This document shows, in pieces, positions 56,042 to 64,000 of a stretch of 64,000 nt of DNA. Within the stretch, counting starts at the first letter, position 1; every line of letters starts with the position of its first letter. A program made the translations under genes and the position numbers. The notes beneath the pieces are model-generated. The model saw only the letters and a list, made by a program, of their open reading frames with translations, made no database searches and was not told the DNA's origin. The stretch comes from Adenophora triphylla var. japonica (lineage: Eukaryota > Streptophyta > Magnoliopsida > Asterales > Campanulaceae), in contig JAFEMH010004865.1 of the NCBI GenBank assembly GCA_022495995.1, forward strand, positions 62,001 to 126,000. Direction: 5' to 3'.

Positions 56042-56844
56042 CTAAGAGCAAATAATGTATTTCATAAATACTCCCACTAAATTATACACCTTCAAATACA
56101 AACATGTATCATATAATCATAGTAGGCTAAGATCCATATTTCACTTGATTTTGAACTGAGTCAATGCCCGAAATCAAGCTATTTAGGTAGAAACATCAAT
56201 CATATCATTATATGACTCTTAGATCTTTTATGAGATTTCCATAGACATCATATGTCAAAAACATGTTTTAAATCTCATCTATGCCTTGGGTCAAATCTCA
56301 TTTGAAAGCGCCAATAAAGTCAAAACCCTTTTCAAACGTATGAGACATGGAACGATGCACCTAACTGAGTCAAAACTACATCAACCATAATCTCATCTTG
56401 ATCACAAATTAAGATATAATGATGCACCCAACTGAGTCGAAACTACATCAAAATACCCTAAAATATCACAAGTGTTCTAATCAAGGAATGGCATAAGACT
56501 TAAATATTTAGAAGGTTTTCATATTGCAACAAACATCGTATGGTTGTAACATAAATCTCATGTGTACATAATTATGAACATAGGGCTTCACAAAATTTCA
56601 TACAAACAATTTGATTCAATTTTGAGAAATTACAAATTTAATTCAATCATATTAAACAAATCATCAACCTATGTGATAAACTAATCATATTAATCCATCA
56701 TAAATCATAATCATGGCATATCTCATATACTTGTTTTCATAAACCAAAACACATAAAATCTAGATTTATTTCACATCGCAAGGATAGCAATTAATCAAAT
56801 TAAATCTAGCATGCATATTTCAATCCTAATCATGGCAAGACAGG
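56042..56844 (-). other. Copia-2 5' leader
   Basis: An AT-rich non-coding leader between the primer binding site and gag. It contains two copies of GATGCACC(T/C)AACTGAGTCRAAACTACATC (about 56355 and 56415) and no ORF. It aligns with the Copia-1 leader start (CTCCCACTAAAT-like at 56070 and 4250). Confidence 0.6.
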
Positions 56845-56856
56845 GCTCTGATACCA
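56845..56856 (-). other. Copia-2 primer binding site
   Basis: TGGTATCAGAGC on the minus strand, one base from the LTR edge at 56858, as in Copia-1. Confidence 0.9.
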
Positions 56857-56857
56857 T

Positions 56858-57997
56858 TGTTGGGTTTTGGGGTTACAAACGCAGCGGAAGACTTAGAAAT
56901 AACAACAAAACCCTAGACCTTAGATCCGTCTAGCATGAAGAGATGGAAAAACATGAAATATAATTACATACCTTGAATGCGATTTAGTTTGTCAAAATAG
57001 ATCTCAAAATTCAAGCCTAGAATTTTGATGTTGAATCTTCTATCTTCCTTGTTCAACCTTGGTGATGAATCAATCAACGGAGATCTTCAAGCCTTAGGAG
57101 ATAAAGCAACCTCCCTCTAATGGTGATCCACACGCGAACGAACCAAGAACTCTTCTTGTTGGATTGCTAGATGATCCTTCCAATTATTGAAACACCTTTC
57201 AATAATCAATGGCTAATACGGAATTTACTTGGAGTGTTTTTTATCCTTGATTCACAATCTAGATCTCTATTTTAGTGTTTCATAAACCCTAAAATAACTT
57301 GTTGTGGACTAGGTTTAATGGCTGCAAAAGGATAGTATTTATATTACATATAAATCCCCTAACAATTAGGGTAGGAATCCTTGTTAAACCAAATCCTTAC
57401 CAGCCAAGGAAAACGCGTACGGACATAAATTGAACGCTGGCATGAGTCATGCTCAAGAGCACGAGTCGTGCCCAAGGCAAAGTGTGTCGCACTATGAGTC
57501 AAGCCAATGGCTAAATATGTCGCACCACGAGTCGAGCCAGAAAACTCACTTGTGTTAATCAAGGGCACGAGTCAGGCACGAGTCGTGACCAAGCCAAAAG
57601 CACTCATTCCACGAGTCGTGACCAAAAATGCAGTCGTACTGATTTATGGCACGAGTCGTGACTCCTGACACGAGTCGTTTCCCAATGCATGGCAAAGAAT
57701 GTCATACCACATGCCATGCCAAAACTCCAATTTCCCAATTTTCAGCCAGAATCAAATTCTCTCTTTTGTATGTGACCCAAAAGGAATTATATTATGTTGG
57801 TAGTGAGTCAAAATATGACCTCACAAGACATAAGTGGTTTCTAGCAAACCATTATATCCACCCAATTAATATAACATCAAAGCTTGATTCCTCGATAGAT
57901 TAAATGTCACAATCCCTTTATCCACGATGTCCAATTGAACATGAGTCATGGTCTATGTCAACTCATTTCGTTCAATGCTTTCTCGATTTCAAACATG
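56858..57997 (-). repeat. Copia-2 5' LTR (truncated)
   Basis: It matches 34846-35965 closely from TGTTGGGTTTTGGG onward, including the TATA (57336-57343) and the CACGAGTCGTG cluster (57440-57675). Similarity stops near 57997, so about 0.55 kb is missing. The sequence to the right is the tail of a Gypsy LTR. Confidence 0.82.
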
Positions 57998-58304
57998 TTG
58001 ACATCATATTCAGCATGCATTTTTAAAAGCACATACACACACACACAACTTTTAAAGAAAGCAGGGTATCGAAAGACTCGTGTATACGAGGCGACTCGGG
58101 TGAGCTCTACTATTCTCTTTCCGAGGCATAACCTGACCTCCGAACTCAAAATCTCATCACACAACAACTTTTTTTAAGCAAAGCCTTTTTTCAATGTTTT
58201 GGGCTATCAAAACGGCGTGGCGACTCTACAAACAAACGCAGCGACACCTCCCGACTCAAAACCGCAAGATGCCGAGCCCGGCAGCCATTTCCGGGTAATT
58301 TCAG
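57998..58304 (+). repeat. Gypsy-4 LTR tail (U5) and primer site edge
   Basis: The last ~300 bases of an LTR, with GAAAGACTCGTGTATACGAGGC and ACTCGGGTGAGC...CCGAGG hairpins, a TGGCGACTC copy at 58218-58226 and the end at TTTCA. TGGCGACTCCATTGGGGA follows at 58306-58323. The 5' part of this LTR is missing. Confidence 0.7.
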
Positions 58305-58323
58305 TTGGCGACTCCATTGGGGA

Positions 58324-59380
58324 TATTTTGTTTTAAAAACTTTTAAACAAAAAAAGATTTTTAAAACATTGATGAGGGTCAAACTTTCATTTTACCCCTT
58401 CTTTAACTGTTATGTGTGTGTGCATGTGCTTTAAATTTTTATTCAAAAAAAATAAAAATACAAAAAAATGCATCATAATACATCTGTGTACATACATTTA
58501 AAAATTTTGCAAAACTTTCTGTTTTACTCAGAAAAAGAATTTTAGTGACCGCACACTACGCACACTATTATCCTGTACACTACACACTACAACCATCAAC
58601 TCGGGGTGATCTCAGTTGTAGCTTGATTGGTGTTCCTATGCCTTTTGAGCGCACACGGGATCATCCCAAACATCCCATCCTAGCCAGTGTCAAATGCACG
58701 CTTGCATCACACTCTGTCCAGACTTGGTTGGTTTTTACCCAGTTCGTGTCATAAAGCCTGGATACATATCCCATGTCGGCCATTTTCTTAGTCGAAGTTC
58801 GGAACTCAAGATCCCTTGCACAAGCATGACGATGAAAGGTCATGCTAAAATCTTGACCCGATCTTGATTTCCAAAGCTACACTCGGACAATGCTCCATCC
58901 CGGATATACATCCATGCCCACATGACAGCATGTTATCAAGCCTTTAATACGTCAGCCATGACAATACGACCTAGCCAACACCTAACGTCACAGATCTCTT
59001 GCGCAAGCAAGGTAAAGAGAGGTCATGCCGAACTCTTGACCCGATCTTGACTCGGGTGCCGGCTCTGTTCACTATTCACATGGCCGACGCGTTAAAATGA
59101 ACATGACAGGCTCGGTCCTTAGGTTCAATTTTTCTTTTAGGCCGGCGGAAACCGCTTGCCCTCCTCGCCCAGGGCTGTCCACCCCGGGAAGTCGAAATAC
59201 AGGTGCAAAACAAGGGCTTATAGCCGCACTGATGGTCTCCACTGACCCAGGATCTAGCATAGTTGCGAAAAAGAAGAGCAATCTTTTCCAACCTACCTAG
59301 GATTTTGAGAAAACGCGTTTTAAGTAAATTAAAACAACAAAAAAAAGTAAGTAAATAAAAAAAAGGGAACCGCATGTCGC
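58324..59380 (+). other. Gypsy-4 leader
   Basis: About 1 kb, homologous to the Gypsy-3 leader (24910-25715, inverted) and part of the Gypsy-2 leader. It includes an AAAATAAAAATAC-like simple stretch, hairpins of the form GCATGAC...GTCATGC (58824-58845) and the CCAGGGCTGTCCACCCC block (59170). No gene. Confidence 0.6.
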
Positions 59381-61001
59381 ATGAGCTTTCCCCCTTTATC
59401 CAAAAAAGGCCTTCCCATGTCTAAACCTTACTCGTCACACCCTCCAGCGAACCAAGAGTGGTTGAGAGTACCCGGGAACCGCCTTTTCAGTATCGAAGTT
59501 ACAAGGTCCGACAGCCCTTTCGATTCAGCGAGACGAGCAGCCCGCTATTCCCTCATGGCGGGATCAATAGATAACAGTGAAGGAAATGGAACCCCACCCC
59601 CGGGAAACTTCCAAATAATGAAAGAAGTTTGGCAAGCTTTCAAGGCTCTCGAGAAATGCCAAGACGAGCAGCATGCTTGGATCAAATATGCCATACGCCA
59701 TCGCGGAGCTGTTGCGGTTCCCCAACCCGATGGAACCTTTGTCCTCATAGAAGACGAAGAAATGCATGTTCCCCCGGTTTCCCAAAGCTATCAGAAGGTC
59801 CCTCCTTCACAAGCTACGATAATCCGGCAATGCAAAATAGCTCCCGCTCAGAGCTTCACTTGGGCCTCAGTCAAGTGGCTCCGATCTGTCAACCGCAGCA
59901 CAGTCAATTTCCCAGCCCTACGCCGCAAGCTCAATATCACCAGCGCAGCGCTGGACCATCTCAAACAGATCCCAATATCCTTCAAAATCCTCCCAGGTTC
60001 ACATCTTTCTATCAATATGCCCAGAATTCACCAAGTTTCGCCCCCATAACTTTTTCGGCCCATTACTTTGAACAGCCTGCATTGGCTCCAGCTGCTTCAC
60101 GGCCTCAAATTCCTCAATTTCCACAGTGTCCACTAAATTATACTTCGTTCCCTCAAAGCCTATTTGTCCAACCCCCTATCATGGTTCCCTCCGTCAGTGA
60201 ACCTTTGGTTACAGGTTCCAGCAGTCCAGAGGTTTCTATCGACCCGCATGTGGTTATGTTGACAGAACAAAAGGCAGACAAAACTATGGGAGAATTCTAC
60301 ATGGAACAGAGCCGGAAGCTTTCTGAAATCATGGAGTCAGGGCCTGAGGATGAGAAAATGAGAATCTTCAAGTCATGTTTGAATCCATCAGTAAGAGCAT
60401 CAGTCATCCCTCACTTTTATCCTGACCTCCGTGCCATGGTCAACGCCAGGACCAATTTCGAAAAGACCTTGAGCCTCCAGAAAACAGCAGCAGCTCCCGT
60501 TTCTTCCTACCGCTACCAGGCAGTCCCGTCAAATCTGATGCTTGTTCCAAGAATGGAGCCCAAGTAAGCTGCGATCAAGTGGCCCCGAGGAACAACAATC
60601 CTCCTCGCCAACAGCAGTTCCGGCATTTCAATAACCTCGGGATGCCCTTGAGCCAAGTCCTCGAGACACTAGTAAAACGGAACATCCTCAAACCTCTCAA
60701 AAATTTACAGCCAAAGACTCTCAAACCTAACATGGACATGAGCAAATGGTGTGCTTTTCACAACTACCCCGGCCACACAACCGACCATTGCTTCGTGTTG
60801 AAGAAAGTGGTCCAAGGCTTAATCGAAGAGGGAAAGTTGGAACACCCCCGTGGTCCCAACACAGTCGGAAACCCTTTCCCTAGAAATGACGGGGTAAGCA
60901 TGGTGGATAAGTCCTCGACAAATTCCCGTAATGATCAGGGATATGAAGGCAGAACCTGGGGCTTCCAGTTGAGAAACTCAGAAAAGAAAACCCAAGAATG
61001 A
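59381..61001 (+). pseudogene. Gypsy-4 gag
   Basis: The first frame (59381-59940) has VPGNRLFSIEVTRSDSP, MAGSIDNSEGNGTPPPGNFQ and WQAFKALEKCQDEQHAWIKY. After a frameshift the second frame (to 60567) has FTSFYQYAQNSPSFAPITFS, MGEFYMEQSRKLSEIMESGP and EDEKMRIFKSCLNPSVRASV. After another, 60579-61001 has VLETLVKRNILKPL and the knuckle-like WCAFHNYPGHTTDHCF. Two or three shifts break it. It is the fullest gag of this family in the window and a reference for the truncated copies. Confidence 0.8.
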
Positions 61002-61199
61002 TTATTCCCCAACAATCCCTTCCAGCATCGAGGCACACTAATGGGTGGATTGAACGCTCCCCAGAGATAAGGCAGTTCGAGACAGGTCGACCAAGTGGCA
61101 GCATCAAAAACAGCGTAACTTTCACAAACGAGGACCCACAGCCAGCAAGAAGAGATAGGTCGAGAAGCTTGGACTAAACCCTCGTCTCCTAGAGTCTAG

Positions 61200-61720
61200 C
61201 TTCAAAAAAAACATCCGGATTTTGTCGTATTTAAGTTTGAGTCTCTCGAGTCGTCTGACGGCCTTACGCCTAAAGATTACGCGTTTGTAGCAAAAACTAT
61301 GTTTCCTTGTGCTCTGAATAATAAATTCGACCTTTCTGAGTATCCCCTCATTGCCACTTTAACAAATGATAAATTAACTAATCAAAACAGTTAATAATGA
61401 TTCACTTGATAAAAACGCAGACACATTAAATGAACAAAACATTAAACAAATCTTTAAGCATGTTGTCAAACGAGAGGAAAATCGGGCCCAAGCTGCCGAG
61501 AAGGTTCTAACCAAAGTGAATTTGGGGACTGCTGAAGAGCCTATAGAGACGCAAATCGGAGAATTCTCCATCGATACTTCACCAAAAGAATATCGAGTCT
61601 TCTCTCCCCCCCCCCTCTACACTCTAAAAAAAACAAAAAAAAATCATACAGTCAACCTCGTAGGTTCTAGTACTTTTCTCGTTCAATCAAGTCCTCCTCG
61701 GACATTGTAATTAAGTCTTC
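61200..61720 (+). pseudogene. Gypsy-4 pre-RT remnant
   Basis: KFDLSEYPLIATLTNDKLTN and VNLGTAEEPIETQIGEFSID match the stretch ahead of RT in Gypsy-1 (11460-11700). The frame then passes directly to NLVGSSTFLVQSSPPRTL and a stop. The protease upstream and all of RT to integrase are absent. This internal deletion is shared in outline with Gypsy-2. Confidence 0.65.
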
Positions 61721-61729
61721 AATTTTCCA

Positions 61730-63245
61730 TATGCAAGTTTCCTTTCTTTTCTTGCTAGACTTGAGACATTATTTTGCACCCACATTACATTTAATGAAAA
61801 GGTTTTGCTCTATATGATCACTTGCATTGCTCAACAAATAATTCCCCAAAGGATTAATGCTTTGATTAATTGGTGTGATAAAGTCAATCGATAGCTCCCC
61901 ATACACCTTCCTTACCTCACAAAGGCCTCCATCAAACTATACACTTTCCCAAACATGTCCCCACCATCACCTTGACCAAGTCAACGACGGCAGGTCACTC
62001 AGCATTAAAAGATTGACCCCATATCGACAACAATCTAGGGGCTTACCTTCGCCCTCGTACGCATCAAGAAAGTTTAAGCAAGGGCTTGCCTTCGCCCTCA
62101 AATGCTTCAAAAAAAAAAAGCTCAAGCAGAAGCTTCAAAAAAAAAAAAGAGAAAACGCTCAAGCAGGAGCTTCAAAAAAATGAGGCCAAGGACCCAGCAC
62201 CGCCAATCAGAAGCTTGACAGATAAGCAAAATTAAAGCTCGAAGAATGGAAGTTGTCGATAACAATGAAGTAGTTAAAGCAAAGGCAGAATCATGTCATA
62301 AGCCCTTAAGCTGTGTTCAAATTCTTTCTCCGCCGATGAAAGATGACGATCAAGAATCAATGGATTCATTGAAATGGCCGTCAAATACGACTTGTCAAGG
62401 AATCACCTCAAGGCCCGTGCCTCATCATTCAACCTTCCATTCGAGCCTTTTCGCCAAAAGGCCACACAAATATTCACTGCTCTTGCCCCAAAGCCAAACA
62501 CGGTTCGGCCCGAACTACGTCGACCTGAGCTCCTTGTCTTAAGGGGAATGTAGGCAACCAGAAATGGTCCGATTATAAACACATACGAATCCACAAACCC
62601 GGTCTCACCAATGACCTCTCCTATACACAAGCCTTTTCTCACACCTGATCCAACTCGATCCTTGATATCGGTTAACTTTCTCCTCATGATTAATCAAGCA
62701 CATCAAGTTTAATTGTTGAATAACCCGAACATCAAAAAATGGTTTTAAGCAAACATGTGATCATTATGAACAAATCAAGTGTTCAGATATTTCGACAAGT
62801 CTTCTTTTTCTACAAAATAGGAAAAATAGAGTTAAACACTGATTTTATGTCAGTAAGGGCTTCCATACACTTTTACAAGCTTTTCAGTTCCCATACTCTC
62901 TCAAAAGAGTCAAACCCAAAAGCATGTTTTTTGTGCCTACATCAAATAAGGCATTTCACACAAAAAGAGACCAGTTCCCACCTTTTCAAAAATAATATAT
63001 ACGCCCTTGCGAGTGTACATTACAAGTCATTTCTTTCATGTTTTTGGTTAACTGATTGATTCAAAAAAAATACAAAGGTGTTGAAGAACATACCCAGCTA
63101 GATTGAAAACCCCAAACAGGGCAGTCTAGGTAAAAATCAGGGTTGCACCATTCTATCCCTTTTCCGTCTCCCCTTCTCTCACAAAAGAAGGTCGAACTAC
63201 GGAGACCTGAGCCCCTCAGTCCGGGGGGAACGTAGGCAGCCTTCG
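61730..63245 (+). other. Gypsy-4 3' non-coding region
   Basis: AT-rich text homologous to 46070-47500 of Gypsy-2, with short A-runs, GCTCAAGCAGAAGCTTC repeats (about 62118-62175) and hairpin modules at 62512-62573 and 63194-63256. No credible ORF. Confidence 0.6.
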
Positions 63246-63866
63246 TTGGTTCGGTCTAAAGCATACACAAAATCCAAAAAATTGGACGCCATCAAGGCTC
63301 AGACAAGAAGCAAGCAAGAGATTTTGCGTCTCGACAAAGCTTTAAAAGTAAATCACAAATCATCACAGTTAAAACACTTCTTGATAAGTTCAAGCACAGT
63401 CTACTCTCAAACTCACAACATGCTAAAAGACAACTTAAAACATTTAACAATTAATGTGTCTGCAAATGACAATGAATGGATACTTAGAGTTTCGAAAGGT
63501 CATTCCGTTCCATTCTTCCCTTTCTTCCCTCGTCCCCGTCGAGTCTTCTGTCATTCCACGGGAACTCTCTCTGTCTCCCTCATTCCAAGATCAAGAGTCC
63601 TCCCTGTCGAGTCAAGAAACTCAGTCGCTCTCAGAGCCTCATTTCGTCCGTGCCTCGGCTCGGATCCCTTCCCTGCGAGTCTGCAAAAGGGGACCTCCCA
63701 CCGCCAGTCTGTCAACTCGAGTCCTTTAGTCAAACAAAGCGTCTCCCGTGATATCTCGAGGGTTGACCCAAGCTTCTGCACTCCTAAAGTTGCAGCCATG
63801 TCATTCCAGTCCAGCAAAGGCTCCTGCCTCATCCCGAACTGCCTGGAAACAAGCGACAGAATGTAG
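63246..63866 (+). other. Unrecognised 206-codon open frame
   Basis: The frame contains no ATG-proximal or domain signal I recognise. It is Ser/Arg-rich (SVSRDISRVDPSFCTPKVA) and lies in the Gypsy-4 3' region, with a second frame open on the same strand. It may be chance, or part of a repeat with GTCCCCGTC/CCAAGATCAAGAG text. I would not call it a gene. Confidence 0.2.
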
Positions 63867-64000
63867 AAAGAAGACTGAGATAGCCCAGGAACCCTGACAA
63901 CATAGGAACCTTCCTAAAAAGCCCTCCTAGTCTCAATCCTCCAATGAGGAACCCACCAACGGATGTGATGCATTCCATGTCGAGCCATCCACCTCTCCCA
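63867..64000. other. Window edge inside Gypsy-4
   Basis: A short non-coding end with no repeat boundary or motif that I recognise. Confidence 0.4.

Larger units (their letters stand above)
57998..64000 (+). mobile_element. Gypsy-4, truncated at both ends
   Basis: Order: the last 300 bases of a Gypsy LTR, a primer binding site (58306), a leader, a fairly long gag, a deletion that removes protease to integrase, a 3' region with two hairpin modules, then the window edge. It is the same family group as Gypsy-2 and Gypsy-3: the gag, leader and post-deletion tail all align. No antisense gene is reached in the window. Confidence 0.82.

Noticed and set aside
7444..63256. Hairpin module as a hammerhead ribozyme (CUGA core seen)
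   Set aside because: The hammerhead CUGANGA and GAAA core and cleavage triplet are not present. Only CCTGA or CTTGA is shared, so a ribozyme or retrozyme is not supported.
1..64000. Host genes or tRNA/rRNA genes between elements
   Set aside because: Every stretch over about 300 bases could be assigned to an LTR element or its debris. No host exon set, tRNA fold or rRNA text was recognised, although short tRNA genes could be missed by eye.

Overview
The window is a slab of flowering-plant repeat DNA, probably a eudicot pericentromeric or other heterochromatic block. It consists almost entirely of nested and broken LTR retrotransposons. I found no host gene, tRNA, rRNA or bacterial feature. 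Most coding signals are gag-pol fragments interrupted by stops and frameshifts. The species cannot be named from the sequence.

Nest A (1-22755): a Copia element (Copia-1, minus strand) has its 3' LTR end at 1-545, a decayed gag-pol interior at 546-5602, and a 5' LTR from 5603 to 22755. That 5' LTR is split by a complete Ty3/Gypsy element (Gypsy-1, plus strand, 6021-21758, TSD ACTAC, LTRs about 99% alike by eye). Gypsy-1 has a full-length open gag, a frameshifted pol and two antisense genes: a DUF7745-like ORF and a four-exon plant mobile domain (PMD) gene. Nest A sits against a minus-strand Gypsy fragment (Gypsy-3, 22756-25715).

Mosaic (22756-34845): this holds Gypsy-3, an LTR-like segment (25716-27244), the 3' end of another plus-strand Gypsy (Gypsy-5, 27245-30371) that keeps antisense PMD exon 1 and a full 3' LTR, and a SIRE-type Copia fragment (30713-33966) bracketed by inverted partial LTRs of one Gypsy family.

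Nest B (34846-about 57997): a second Copia of the same general type (Copia-2, minus strand) has its gag split by a complete but pol-less Gypsy (Gypsy-2, plus strand, 40407-55868, TSD CTTAG, LTRs 2.4 kb). Gypsy-2 carries a nearly intact four-exon antisense PMD gene, a leader with a 63-bp tandem array, and several tandem arrays near its 3' end. A truncated Gypsy (Gypsy-4) fills about 57998-64000.

The Gypsy elements look like the Tat/Ogre lineage: a second RNase H, a TGGCGACTCC-type primer binding site, very long leaders, antisense ORFs and 3' tandem repeats. Three shared structures stand out. (1) Antisense PMD genes share intron positions between families, with all introns in phase 0. (2) A recurring syntax of short CG-rich palindrome plus TATA box occurs in the LTR promoters and again about 164-168 nt upstream of each antisense ATG, with a different palindrome in each family. 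(3) A hairpin module (CTACG, CCTGA or CTTGA, variable stem, CGTAGG) occurs eleven times with apparent compensatory changes. My working hypothesis is that the antisense PMD proteins and the family-specific palindromes form a retrotransposon-encoded regulatory or anti-silencing system. That link is inference.
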